64,000 nt of DNA from JAEUIE01 sp046350055 (GTDB lineage Bacteria > Planctomycetota > Planctomycetia > Gemmatales > HRBIN36): NCBI GenBank assembly GCA_046350055.1, contig JAXMBC010000001.1, forward strand, positions 3,906,001 to 3,970,000, in the 5' to 3' direction. A model generated the notes under the pieces. That model was not told the DNA's origin, ran no database searches, and worked only from the letters and a program-made list of their open reading frames with translations. The position numbers were made by a program, and so were the translations under genes. Positions 8,993 through 16,848 of this stretch are shown piece by piece (positions within the stretch are counted from its first letter, which is position 1; every line of letters begins with the position of its first letter).

Positions 8993-9781
8993 CTATCCCA
9001 GTGGCAAATGATCACGTCCGGGGAGTTGCACTGGAGCTGCGCTGGCGGAGCCGCCTTGCACTGTCGTCATGAAGTCGATACTGCCAATCGGTGTGGGCAG
9101 GGCGTATTGTTCGCCATACTGGAATCCCACCCGGCCGCCCAACGATGCATTCTGAGCCCGCAGGTAATGCTCCAGTTTCTTGAATCGTGCTTCGTCGAAC
9201 TGCGACTGGTAGCAGCGGATAGATTCGATCTTCTTCTCGTACACGTCACTGACATCGACAATGAAGCTGCCATGCCACAGCCGCTGCTCGGCATCGAATG
9301 GCACGGGGGCATACACTAGATGCGGCACCCGATACGGCGATGTTCCAGCGAATCGATCATCCCATTTGGTAAGCTGCGAATAGAACCGTGAAGCTTCGAC
9401 AAGCAGATGCCCCTGATGATGATCAGGCGAAGCAGCTGGAGTGCGGCCTGCCATGACGATGACGATTTGCGGTCGCAGCTTGCGGAACGCGGTTGCCAGG
9501 GTAAAGCGATTCTCCGGGCAGTCCATCAGCACCCGGTTGGGTATGTTGAGGTTGTATCGATAGGGTACGCCCAGCGCGATGCGTGCTGCCTCTGCTTCCT
9601 GCAAACGGGTTTCGTAGGAACCCCGGGGAGTCGGCTCGCCGCTCGTAATATCCAGCATGGCCACAGTCTTGCCCTGTGTTACCAGCTTGGCAAGGATTCC
9701 TCCGCAGGTGATTTCGAGATCATCCGGATGGGGAGCGACTGCTAGTACATCAATCTTCGCTGGCGGATTGTCCGGTATCAT
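8993..9781 (-). CDS. PIG-L/BshB-type N-acetylglucosamine deacetylase
   Basis: This 262-aa metal-dependent deacetylase of the PIG-L/LmbE superfamily has the zinc-binding, catalytic motif APHPDDLE near residue 17 and a distal histidine pair in SPDHHQGH (about 128-135). The closest named relatives by layout are BshB1-type enzymes that deacetylate GlcNAc-malate in bacillithiol synthesis, but the substrate cannot be read from sequence and no bshA or bshC is nearby. The start at 9781 has a strong GGAGG with 5-base spacing. The longer ORF from 9808 lacks one. The C-terminal tail (GGSASAAPVQLPG) is low-complexity. Confidence 0.88.
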   Translation of the reverse strand: MIPDNPPAKIDVLAVAPHPDDLEITCGGILAKLVTQGKTVAMLDITSGEPTPRGSYETRLQEAEAARIALGVPYRYNLNIPNRVLMDCPENRFTLATAFRKLRPQIVIVMAGRTPAASPDHHQGHLLVEASRFYSQLTKWDDRFAGTSPYRVPHLVYAPVPFDAEQRLWHGSFIVDVSDVYEKKIESIRCYQSQFDEARFKKLEHYLRAQNASLGGRVGFQYGEQYALPTPIGSIDFMTTVQGGSASAAPVQLPGRDHLPLG

Positions 9782-9906
9782 CTTGCCTCCGTAGGGCATG
9801 CTTTGCATGCCTCACCAATGCTTGTGCTCGTTGCAATAGTTGTCGATGCTGGAAGTGTTGCGAAGGAATCTCACTGCGGGGAGGTATGCACAGCATGCCC
9901 TACATA

Positions 9907-10254
9907 TCATCCCGGAGGCCATGTCATCTCACGGCCACTGAGCAAATGCATATGGAGATGTGGTACCGTCTGCCCCGCTGACTCCTGGCAGTTAATGACC
10001 AGCCGGTAGCCATTCAGCCCCAGTTGCTTCGCGAGTTTGATGGCTACCAGGTGCAAATGCCCCAGCGTTGCCTGATCTTCGGCAGTTGCATCGTCATGGG
10101 TGCGTATGACTTTCTTGGGAATGATCAGCACATGTACAGGAGCCTGGGGATGCACATCGTGGAATGCCAGGCTCAGGTCGTCTTCGTGGATGATTTTGGC
10201 GGGTATCTCACGCTGAATGATTTTGGCAAAGATGTTGACTGGCAGCATCGGCAT
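9907..10254 (-). CDS. HIT family (histidine triad) nucleotide-binding protein
   Basis: This 115-aa Hint-branch HIT protein carries the catalytic triad motif HLHMHLL (H-phi-H-phi-H-phi-phi) near the C-terminus. The N-terminal ...FAKIIQREIPAKIIHEDD and the central HPQAPVHVLIIPK are classic Hint features. Such proteins hydrolyse purine nucleoside phosphoramidates and AMP-lysine. The start at 10254 is supported by GAGGTG upstream, and the ORF could otherwise extend to 10305. It is divergent from the RNase HII-like gene, with about 70 bp between them. Confidence 0.95.
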   Translation of the reverse strand: MPMLPVNIFAKIIQREIPAKIIHEDDLSLAFHDVHPQAPVHVLIIPKKVIRTHDDATAEDQATLGHLHLVAIKLAKQLGLNGYRLVINCQESAGQTVPHLHMHLLSGREMTWPPG

Positions 10255-10323
10255 CTTTTCACCTCGTATGACAACACGCAGGGCGGTTACTAGAACAGTG
10301 TACAAGCTGAACAGGAAAACTGC

Positions 10324-11253
10324 TTGCCCCTCTTACTTGGCATTGATGAAGCTGGCTATGGTCCCAACCTCGGGCCATTTGTCATGTCGTCCGCCTGTTT
10401 TACAGTACCTTCGCTAACAAGTCACGACCTGTGGCAGCCTCTTCGCACCGCTGTGAAACGGGCGAGCGGCAAGCCAGATGGAAGACTGATTGTCGATGAT
10501 TCCAAGGAAGTCTACTCCCCCAAGACGGGCCTCGCACTTCTGGAAAAACACCTTTGGCCCTGGATCAGATGCTTGCACCCAGAGGTTGCTTCATTCAGAA
10601 CGCTCTGGGAAAGCATAACCATCACACCGTGGGAAACTGCGTCGCATGAACCCTGGCTCGTACCAGATGCCGCTCTGCCGTCACAATCCCATCCAGCATC
10701 CAGCCTCGCTTTACTTCTGGGGGTATTGGAACAGACTGGTATCCGGCTTCACAGACTGAACAGTTGCATCATTCCTGCACGACTCTTTAATTCCTTAACG
10801 AATCAGGCCGATTCCAAGGCTGCAGTGCCTCTGTACTGTGTCAACGAGCTGTTGCTGCGACTGCCTTCTGATGACGCCGTCACCATTGTGATTGATCGCC
10901 TGGGTGGCAGGCAGCGGTATTATGAACAAGTCTCAAGTTGGTTTCCGGGAAAGACCGTGGAAATAGTCTCGGAAACACCTGCCGTCAGCAGCTATCGGGT
11001 CGGCACCCGCATCACCATCAGTTTTCAAGTGGAAGCAGACCAGCATAGCTTCTGTGTCGCACTGGCTTCGATGCTCAGCAAATATTGGCGGGAAGTATGT
11101 ATGGCACAGTTCAATGCCTGGTTTCAACAGCAACAGCCGGGGCTCACACCGACTGCAGGGTACCCACTCGATGCCACCCGCTTCTGGAAAGAAGTGCAGC
11201 CGACACGAGATCGGCTGCTGTTGAGTGACGATGATTGGTGGCGAACGCGATAG
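10324..11253 (+). CDS. Divergent RNase HII homologue
   Basis: This 309-aa protein aligns by motif with RNase HII: GIDEAGYGPNLGP (residues 6-18, versus GIDEAGRGPLAGP), VDDSKEVY (versus NDSK), an Asp in VIDRLGGR (D191), and ASMLSKYWRE...GYPLDATRFW in place of ASIIAKVTRD...GYGTKEH. The fourth acidic residue is therefore Glu257 instead of Asp. It is about 100 residues longer than ordinary RNase HII, with a middle insertion around 60-150. The start is TTG, preceded by AGGA. The reading frame is closed by a stop at 10291, so no ATG is available. It may process RNA-DNA hybrids or have another substrate. The true RNase HII is not in this window. Confidence 0.72.
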   Translation: MPLLLGIDEAGYGPNLGPFVMSSACFTVPSLTSHDLWQPLRTAVKRASGKPDGRLIVDDSKEVYSPKTGLALLEKHLWPWIRCLHPEVASFRTLWESITITPWETASHEPWLVPDAALPSQSHPASSLALLLGVLEQTGIRLHRLNSCIIPARLFNSLTNQADSKAAVPLYCVNELLLRLPSDDAVTIVIDRLGGRQRYYEQVSSWFPGKTVEIVSETPAVSSYRVGTRITISFQVEADQHSFCVALASMLSKYWREVCMAQFNAWFQQQQPGLTPTAGYPLDATRFWKEVQPTRDRLLLSDDDWWRTR

Positions 11254-11257
11254 TGAC

Positions 11258-11911
11258 TTAAGCCTTGGCTGATGCCTGCTCAGCCACAGTTGCGGCGTGT
11301 TCCTGGAAGGCAAAGATGCCAAAGAACACAGCGCTGAATAAGCCATCTGCAAGGAACTGATTGCGGAAGAAGGGCAGAGCCAACTCGTAGCAATACAACA
11401 GGCCCGACCAGGTGGGCGGATAATAATAGGCTCCATCGCTGGGCTTGGAGTTTGTCCAGATCATGAAGTTGGTGAACAGGAAAAACAGGACGGAACCAAG
11501 TAGCGTAATGCCCACGCCACTGGCCAGCATGGTCCAGCGGTTCAGCTTAAGGTAACGCAGTACCAGTCCTAATTGGGCCATCACCAGGAAAACTCCATAG
11601 ATGAACAGCCGACCAGACAAGGATGAGGTTGGCAGTTGCCTGGCTTGCAGTATCAGCTGTATCAGGAGATCTGTCACCACGAAGCCGATCATTGGCATGG
11701 CATACGCCCAGAACAGCGAGCGGTTCCTGGCCAGATGCACCATGAACAAGGGCAGCACCGCGTTTGCACCCCAGATGCAGAATAGCCAGCCGGTTGTTTC
11801 TTCCTTCCAGTAGGGAAGCAGGCGGGCTGCGAAACCAAGGATGGTCATTACCACCAGCAGGGTCAGGGTGCGTCGAAGCATCGTGCGGTCAGCGTTCATA
11901 AGTCTCTTCAT
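11258..11911 (-). CDS. DUF6580-like multi-pass membrane protein
   Basis: This 217-aa protein has five to six predicted transmembrane helices (about 13-31, 43-60, 69-88, 103-120, 130-150 and 185-205). The segment FLFTNFMIW...YYPPTWSGLLYCYELALPFFRNQFLADGLF resembles the DUF6580 family, in which a similar aromatic loop precedes the last helix. Function is unknown. It is convergent with the RNase HII-like gene and only 4 bp from it. The start could be the second Met (residue 6), since neither has a strong Shine-Dalgarno. Confidence 0.75.
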   Translation of the reverse strand: MKRLMNADRTMLRRTLTLLVVMTILGFAARLLPYWKEETTGWLFCIWGANAVLPLFMVHLARNRSLFWAYAMPMIGFVVTDLLIQLILQARQLPTSSLSGRLFIYGVFLVMAQLGLVLRYLKLNRWTMLASGVGITLLGSVLFFLFTNFMIWTNSKPSDGAYYYPPTWSGLLYCYELALPFFRNQFLADGLFSAVFFGIFAFQEHAATVAEQASAKA

Positions 11912-11931
11912 GATTGTAGTGCTGAATCAAA

Positions 11932-11961
11932 CTGGTGGGAGGGCGAGGCTCCTGCCGAGCC
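11932..11961. repeat. GGCTCCTGCC-containing intergenic repeat, copy 2
   Basis: This is the partner of 8922-8951 (23/30 identical) in the gap between the membrane protein and the first cysteine-cluster gene. Its function is unknown. Confidence 0.4.
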
Positions 11962-12033
11962 GCGGACCACGCACTGTATTGCATCAACAGCGAGTAGGTA
12001 TCTTGTAGTATAGATGATTATGAGGATTATCCC

Positions 12034-12456
12034 TTGAATGAGCAAGCGGACTTGCCCTGGTACCATGAAGGTCTGCGGTTCAGTTGCACCCAGTGTGGTC
12101 ACTGCTGCCAGGGACCGGGCTATGTCTGGGTCAACGATGCCGAGATCGAAGCGCTGGCCAGGCACTTTGAAATGGACTTCGATACCTTCTCCAAGGTCTA
12201 TACCCGCAAAGTCGGCAGGCATCGAAGTCTCCGCGAACAGGCGAGTGACGACTGCATCTTCTACGACAAGAGCGTAGGCTGCCTGGTCTACGAGTTACGT
12301 CCCACCCAATGCCGTACCTGGCCTTTCTGGGATCGCAACCTGGAATCACAAGCCGATTGGGAACAGACGGAAGCACGCTGTCCCGGATCTGGTCAGGGTC
12401 AGCTCTTCACACTCGAAGACATCACCGCTCGTCTCGTGGAGATGAAACAGCGATGA
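12034..12456 (+). CDS. YkgJ family cysteine-cluster protein
   Basis: This 140-aa protein has the YkgJ arrangement: C-x2-C-x2-CC (FSCTQCGHCC, residues 17-25), a middle Cys pair (CIFYDKSVGC), and RPTQCRTWPFW. The family probably coordinates zinc or an iron-sulfur cluster, but its biochemical role is unproven. The start is TTG at 12034 with GAGGA about 8 bases upstream. No ATG fits in frame. The stop overlaps the ATG of the next cysteine-cluster gene (ATGA), so the two are translationally coupled and may form a functional pair. Confidence 0.9.
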   Translation: MNEQADLPWYHEGLRFSCTQCGHCCQGPGYVWVNDAEIEALARHFEMDFDTFSKVYTRKVGRHRSLREQASDDCIFYDKSVGCLVYELRPTQCRTWPFWDRNLESQADWEQTEARCPGSGQGQLFTLEDITARLVEMKQR

Positions 12457-12887
12457 CACGACCCCTCGCCGCTCTCTCATCAGATGAACGGGCTGCTCTC
12501 CGTCAGCGAGTCATGAAACTGTATGACTCCGCCGACGAGGAGATCCAGAGTCACCGCCCGGTCTGCGTCGCCAGCGGGAAATGCTGTCGCTTCCTGGAGT
12601 ATGGCCACACGCTCTTCCTCTCGCATCTGGAAGCCGAGGTATTGCTGCACAATGCCCCGGCCTACGAGAAGCCCACCAACCGTGGCTTCTGCCCCTTTCA
12701 GGTGAACAACCTCTGCACCGCCCGCGAGCAACGCCCCCTCGGCTGCCGCGTCTACTTCTGCGACCCCAACTACGCCGGCAAAGGCGAACTCATCACCGAG
12801 AAATATCTCGCCGAGCTGAAGGCACTCAGTGAAGAACTGGGTGTTGGCTGGGACTACCGCCCCCTGCATGCATTTCTGGATAGTTAG
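12453..12887 (+). CDS. Second cysteine-cluster protein (YkgJ-like)
   Basis: This 144-aa protein is coupled by ATGA to the preceding YkgJ gene. It has conserved-looking Cys in CVASGKCC (residues about 33-40), CPFQVNNLC (about 77-85) and RPLGCRVYFC (about 90-99), an arrangement like YkgJ but with a different first cluster. Residues 1-30 are helical and charged. A longer ORF in the same frame begins at 12309, but it overlaps the upstream gene and is rejected. The family is recognisable and the function is not known. Confidence 0.83.
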   Translation: MTRPLAALSSDERAALRQRVMKLYDSADEEIQSHRPVCVASGKCCRFLEYGHTLFLSHLEAEVLLHNAPAYEKPTNRGFCPFQVNNLCTAREQRPLGCRVYFCDPNYAGKGELITEKYLAELKALSEELGVGWDYRPLHAFLDS

Positions 12888-12948
12888 CCCTCAGCCATGC
12901 AGGCCGGGGACGGGCCCTCGCGACAATGAAACGCAAGGCCTCGCCATG

Positions 12949-13017
12949 GCTCTCAGTGCTCCTCCGTGTCTTTGCGGTTAAAAACTAACCACAAAGACAC
13001 GGAGGAACACAGAGAGC
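12949..13017. repeat. Inverted repeat of the AACCACAGAGACAC type, copy 2
   Basis: Arms 12949-12979 and 12987-13017 pair over 31 bp with three mismatches around a 7-base loop. The right arm starts AACCACAAAGACACGGAGG. Sequence and architecture match 1327-1395, although here the loop is short and the arm orientation is reversed (GGTT innermost on the left). It lies 52 bp before the 5' end of the group II intron. Confidence 0.82.
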
Positions 13018-13593
13018 TACTGCAGCAACAATCACACCCCGGAATAACCAGAACTGTACACTTGTCGATGTGCGCCGTGGGAAGGTATCGGACTTCAGCA
13101 GGAGAGAGTCCTGCCCGGCAACTGGGTCGTTCCAGCCGGTAGTAGTCGAAGTGACGAGGGAGGTAACAAGCTCGTTGAAGCCTTCGATGTAACGGTCATG
13201 CATGGCATGATCAGCGAGGAGTCAGGCCGTAACGCGAGTGAACGCTGAGCAGGCCCCGAAAAGTTGCCGCAGGAGCCGACCCGCCATTGACACGGGGAAG
13301 GCTGCCATCGGGATGTCACTGTGCCAGAGAGATCTGGACTGAGCGACTACGCATCTCGATCCTGCCGGGGTATGGGCGACGGCATGGCTTCGCAGGAGTC
13401 TGGTATTAACACGGGAAGTCCTCTTGAACGGTCAGTTGACTACTGGCCAACGAAGGAGCATCAACATGCTGGATTCGGTTCAGGGGGATGACGGAGAGGC
13501 TCGTAGTATCGTCGAAGCTGGGTAATGCCGGTGGAGAGAAGGGGCCTCAGTTGCAGAGGAACGTTTTAAGCAGCAAGGGAGCAGGAGATTGAC

Positions 13594-14919
13594 GTGAGTC
13601 TAACAACTCCGGAAAAGCTTCAGAAGTTGCAGCAGGCGTTACACGCGAAAGCGAAGGGATCGCCTGACCATCGATTCCATGCGTTGTACGACAAGGTGTA
13701 TCGAACGGATGTGCTGGCCTTTGCCTACCGGTGCTGCCGAGCCAATGGTGGTGCTCCCGGCGTGGACGGACAGACGTTTGATGCCATCGAGTCATACGGG
13801 GTGGAGACATGGTTAAGCGAGTTGGCGGAAGAACTGGCCACGAAGCGGTATCGGCCACTGCCTGTTCGACGGGTGATGATCCCGAAGGAGAATGGCAAGC
13901 TGAGGCCGCTGGGGATTCCCACGATCAAGGATCGCGTGGTACAGAAGGCGGTGGTGCTGCTCCTGGAGCCCATTCTGGAAGCAGATCTGCCGCCGGAACA
14001 GTTTGCCTATCGTGCTGGTCGGAATGCGTCGCATGCGGTCACGGCGGTGGTGAAGCTCCTTCGGAGTGGACATACCGAAGTGATAGACGCGGACTTGAGC
14101 GAGTACTTTGAGTCGATTCCCCATGCAGAGCTCATGCAATGCATCGCTCGCCGGATCGTCGATGGATCACTGCTGCATCTGATCAAGATGTGGCTGGTGG
14201 TGCCCGTCGAAGAAAACGATGAGCAAGGGAGGACGACTCGTACCACTCGCAACCGGGATATCGGTCGAGGTGTGCCGCAAGGCTCTCCTCTCAGTCCGCT
14301 CCTGAGCAACTGGTATATGCGACGGTTTGTCTGGGGCTGGAGGACATTGGGACACGAGAAGCGTTTGAATGCCAGGATCGTGAATTATGCTGACGACTTT
14401 GTTATCTGCTGCAAAAGCACCGGAGCACAGGCGATGGCAGCGATGCGGGACATGATGCAGAGACTCAAGCTGACGATCAATGAGCAGAAGACGCGGCACT
14501 GTGTCCTGCCCGGAAACAGCTTCCACTTCCTGGGGTTCGAGTTTGGCCTGATGTACTCACGCCGCAACGGGTTCGCCTATTGGGGTGTGCGTGCAAGGAA
14601 GGAACGAGTTCAAGGAGTGTGCCGCCAGGTGCATGACTTAACTTCGGCGCAAACCACCTATTACGGAGTGGAGGATCGGGTCGCCCGCCTGAATGAGTTG
14701 CTGGAAGGTTGGGCGAATTACTTCAGCTTGGGAACGGTCAGTCGTGTCTACAACATGATCGACCATTACACGGTGCGAAGGCTACGTCAGTGGCTGCGAC
14801 GGAAGCATCTTGTCAAAAGAGGGTCGTACCTTCGATGGTCCTACGACTACTTTTACAAGACGTTGGGCTTGGTCTGCCTGGCGAAACGTCGTGGCCGCCT
14901 ACCGTGGGCGGAAGCGTGA
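13594..14919 (+). CDS. ltrA: Group II intron reverse transcriptase/maturase
   Basis: This 441-aa intron-encoded protein has RT domains with RVMIPKENGKLRPLGIPT (RT2), FAYRAGRN, the polymerase block GVPQGSPLSPLLSN and the catalytic YADD in NYADDFVICC, followed by the maturase domain X (LLEGWANYFSLG). The protein stops soon after domain X, so the C-terminal HNH endonuclease is absent. Such introns usually move by using nascent strands at replication forks. The start is GTG at 13594 with AGGAG 7 bases upstream. The ORF looks intact, so the element may still be active. Confidence 0.96.
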   Translation: MSLTTPEKLQKLQQALHAKAKGSPDHRFHALYDKVYRTDVLAFAYRCCRANGGAPGVDGQTFDAIESYGVETWLSELAEELATKRYRPLPVRRVMIPKENGKLRPLGIPTIKDRVVQKAVVLLLEPILEADLPPEQFAYRAGRNASHAVTAVVKLLRSGHTEVIDADLSEYFESIPHAELMQCIARRIVDGSLLHLIKMWLVVPVEENDEQGRTTRTTRNRDIGRGVPQGSPLSPLLSNWYMRRFVWGWRTLGHEKRLNARIVNYADDFVICCKSTGAQAMAAMRDMMQRLKLTINEQKTRHCVLPGNSFHFLGFEFGLMYSRRNGFAYWGVRARKERVQGVCRQVHDLTSAQTTYYGVEDRVARLNELLEGWANYFSLGTVSRVYNMIDHYTVRRLRQWLRRKHLVKRGSYLRWSYDYFYKTLGLVCLAKRRGRLPWAEA

Positions 14920-14929
14920 TCTGCTCCGA

Positions 14930-14962
14930 GAGCCGGATGCGGGAAATCCGCCAGTCCGGTTC
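14930..14962 (+). ncRNA. Group II intron domain V
   Basis: The 33-nt hairpin starts GAGCCGGATGCGG and ends GTCCGGTTC. The outer stem GAGCCGGA pairs with TCCGGTTC (one G-U), there is a small internal bulge, and the inner stem GCGG/CCGC is capped by a GAAA-type loop. The catalytic AGC triad is at 14931-14933. It lies 11 bp after the RT stop codon, as expected. Confidence 0.9.
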
Positions 14963-15162
14963 GATGAGCGGGAGGTGGAAACGGGCATGGGAAGGCTAGT
15001 GAGGCACCGGCCAACGAAAGGGCCGGATACGGATAGGCCCTCCCTAAACCAACGCGCCACCTCTCGACTCTACACCTTATAATAAACCAGGGTATCCCCT
15101 CGTTCGCTCCTTGGCAACCTGCAACCGCTATGCACCACCTTTGACAGCCCGATATCTGCCAG

Positions 15163-15197
15163 TTATTCAACGCGCGCACGAGGTGCTGAGGATGATG
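15163..15197. repeat. 35-bp direct repeat, copy 1
   Basis: The sequence begins TTATTCAACGCGCGCACGAG. It matches 15338-15372 at 33 of 35 positions, with weaker similarity continuing about 25 bases upstream. The centre-to-centre distance is 175 bp. Confidence 0.8.
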
Positions 15198-15337
15198 CGA
15201 CAGTGGGTTAGATTTCCAATCCTGACCGCAACCACGAAGAGCACCTTTACCTCATGTTGCGGCGTTTTGGCGTAAGTGTTTATCTACCTAAGCGATACGG
15301 CGCGCACCGACCTGTTTTAAACCCCAGTAACTGTCGA

Positions 15338-15372
15338 TTATTCACCGCGCGCACGAGGCGCTGAGGATGATG
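15338..15372. repeat. 35-bp direct repeat, copy 2
   Basis: The sequence begins TTATTCACCGCGCGCACGAG. It includes the 16-mer CGCGCGCACGAGGCGC (15346-15361), which recurs in reverse complement inside the hairpin at 38474-38502. Confidence 0.8.
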
Positions 15373-15588
15373 ACCAGATTGGTGATATCCGCCTCTAGCG
15401 TTGCGCGCATATGCCGTAACTCATTATCCAGTAAAGAGATGTGTGGATCACGCACCCCATTTGCTGTGATGTCGTCTTCCAAATCCCTTCCCGCGCGTAC
15501 GCGATGCCAGTGTTGGTTTCTTGACATCCCTCATAACAAAGCTGCCACCCATTGACACAACTCGCCCCCTTGGTTATCTCCCGCATTA

Positions 15589-15606
15589 CTTGAAGGTCAC
15601 TTCAAG
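15589..15606 (+). promoter_or_regulatory. Small hairpin just upstream of a ribosome-binding site
   Basis: A 7-bp stem (CTTGAAG / CTTCAAG) with a GTCA loop ends one base before the purine-rich AAGGGGG that serves the lipoprotein start at 15620. It could modulate translation or be chance. Confidence 0.3.
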
Positions 15607-15619
15607 AAGGGGGACGGGT

Positions 15620-16036
15620 ATGCGCTGGTTGTGCCTGGTGTTCGTAGCTTCGTCGCTCGTCGGCTGCACCACCCTGACCACCATTCAGGAATGCGACTAC
15701 CAGAAGATGAAAACCGAAGGCGTGCTCGTGGAGGAGAAGAACCCCACCCTGGCAGCAGCACTTGGTATTCTCCCCGGTTGTGGTTCCTTCTACACCGGTA
15801 ACTACGTGCTGGGAGCTGTCGATGTGGTCACCTGGCCGCTCTCCATCCTCTGGGATCCCATTGCCGGGTACAACGAAGCCCGCGTGCGAAACTACCGGGC
15901 CACGCAGTTTGCCATTGAACGCGACAAGAAGCGTGAGTTGATGCAGCTTGAGGCGGCCCGTGATGAAGGCCGTATCACCCAGGTCGAATTCAATCAGAAC
16001 AAACGTGCTCTGGAAACCCGGCACAGCTTTGAGTAA
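15620..16036 (+). CDS. Small lipoprotein with hydrophobic core
   Basis: This 138-aa protein has a lipoprotein signal peptide (MRWLCLVFVASSLVGC, lipobox LVGC). A short domain follows with LAAALGILPGCGSFYTGNYVLG, a segment resembling TM2/short membrane-anchored lipoproteins that bear a GxGxFYxG turn and a second hydrophobic stretch. The C-terminus is charged and helical (about 95-138, RDKKRELMQLEAARDEG). The start at 15620 has AAGGGGG upstream, and the open frame from 15521 is not used. It is followed 13 bp later by a phospholipase-D-like gene, so the two are probably in one transcript. Function is unknown. Confidence 0.8.
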   Translation: MRWLCLVFVASSLVGCTTLTTIQECDYQKMKTEGVLVEEKNPTLAAALGILPGCGSFYTGNYVLGAVDVVTWPLSILWDPIAGYNEARVRNYRATQFAIERDKKRELMQLEAARDEGRITQVEFNQNKRALETRHSFE

Positions 16037-16049
16037 GGGGCAACTACCC

Positions 16050-16652
16050 ATGACGACATTGATCCTGCTCGTGGCGTCTGGTTTCGCCGGTGGCCTGATG
16101 CTGGTCTATTGGGGGAAACTGGCGTACCGTTTCGTTGTGCCCGCCCCCACCGTGAATGTCCACTTCTCACCCAAAGGCGGCTGCGGCCAGGCAGTAGTCG
16201 ATGCCATCGAAAATGCCAGGGAGCAAATCCTGGTAATGGCTTACTCATTTACTTACGATCCCATCGTCAAGGCTCTGATGGATGCCCATGCTCGCGGTGT
16301 GGATGTGGAGCTTATTTTCGACAAGTCGAATGAAGTCGATCTGCGAACCGACATGCCTCGCTGCATCGAGAAAGGACTGAAAGTCCTTGTCGATGCAGAG
16401 CATGCCATCGCCCACAATAAATTGATGGTGATCGATCAGAAGGTGATCATTACCGGCAGCTTCAACTTCACTCGCCAGGCCGAGGATGCCAATGCTGAGA
16501 ACCTGCTGATCCTCCGGAATGACAAGAAGCTGGTAGAGAAGTATCTGCAGTACTACGAGAACCACAAGGTACACTGCCGCAAGCCGCAGCTTAAAGAAGG
16601 CGCTGGCTCGCTGGATAAGGGTAAGGAAGTGCACCACAAGAAAGTGGCGTGA
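16050..16652 (+). CDS. Membrane-anchored phospholipase D-like nuclease/hydrolase (single HKD)
   Basis: This 200-aa protein has an N-terminal transmembrane helix or signal anchor (residues 1-22) and a PLDc_2 domain with one complete HKD motif, HNKLMVID...GSFNFT (residues about 130-150). The upstream segment AREQILVMAYSFTYDPI is typical of the Nuc/single-HKD endonuclease group, which dimerises to form one active site. Substrates may be nucleic acid or phospholipid. The start at 16050 has AGGGG about 10 bases upstream. The C-terminal 25 residues are Lys/His-rich. Confidence 0.87.
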   Translation: MTTLILLVASGFAGGLMLVYWGKLAYRFVVPAPTVNVHFSPKGGCGQAVVDAIENAREQILVMAYSFTYDPIVKALMDAHARGVDVELIFDKSNEVDLRTDMPRCIEKGLKVLVDAEHAIAHNKLMVIDQKVIITGSFNFTRQAEDANAENLLILRNDKKLVEKYLQYYENHKVHCRKPQLKEGAGSLDKGKEVHHKKVA

Positions 16653-16692
16653 TGGCCGATTACCGACTCGGACGTTGGCCGGAACGCATCAT

Positions 16693-16712
16693 GATAGGAG
16701 ACCACTCCTATC
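16693..16712. terminator. Hairpin downstream of the PLD-like gene
   Basis: An 8-bp perfect stem (GATAGGAG / CTCCTATC) with an ACCA loop lies 41 bp after the stop codon. The T-rich run is 40 bases later and not adjacent, so an intrinsic terminator is possible but weak. The rest of 16653-16848 shows no gene. Confidence 0.35.
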
Positions 16713-16848
16713 GCATTGCATTTGTTGATGTGGTTAAGTTTTTGCAATTGGCCAACATGCTGGAGCGTGAAGCTTGCATGCCTGAACGTGCCGCCCCTGT
16801 TGCTTGTCCTTCATATCATGAACACATCGCAATCCATGAAAGACAGGC

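Larger units (their letters stand above)
13070..15050 (+). mobile_element. Group II intron with reverse-transcriptase ORF
   Basis: The 5' end is placed at 13070, where GTGCGCC matches the GUGYG intron consensus. About 520 bases of non-coding sequence follow (domains I-III and the start of IV), then a GTG-initiated RT/maturase, then a canonical domain V at 14930-14962. The 3' end is not resolved: a ccggcc/ggccgg hairpin at about 15008-15027 probably belongs to domain VI, so the boundary lies near 15040-15080. The intron occupies an intergenic site and no interrupted gene is seen. EBS/IBS pairings were not established. Confidence 0.85.
15060..15588. other. Gene-poor stretch downstream of the intron
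   Basis: No ORF here shows family similarity or a convincing ribosome-binding site, and the short frames present differ in every reading frame. The stretch holds the two copies of a degenerate direct repeat (15163-15197 and 15338-15372) and is locally rich in CGCGCG. It may be remnant sequence from older insertions. Confidence 0.5.

Noticed and set aside
13594..14919. Retron or DGR reverse transcriptase
   Set aside because: The maturase domain X (GWANYFSLG) and adjacent domain V identify a group II intron RT. No msr/msd or template repeat is present.
15342..15527. 61-aa minus-strand ORF (DLEDDITANG...) in the gene-poor stretch
   Set aside because: No ribosome-binding site or recognisable family. 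It overlaps the direct repeat and other frames are equally open.
16653..16848. Possible small gene between the PLD-like gene and metG
   Set aside because: The open frame at 16649-16852 lacks a Shine-Dalgarno and family similarity. Only a hairpin is supported.
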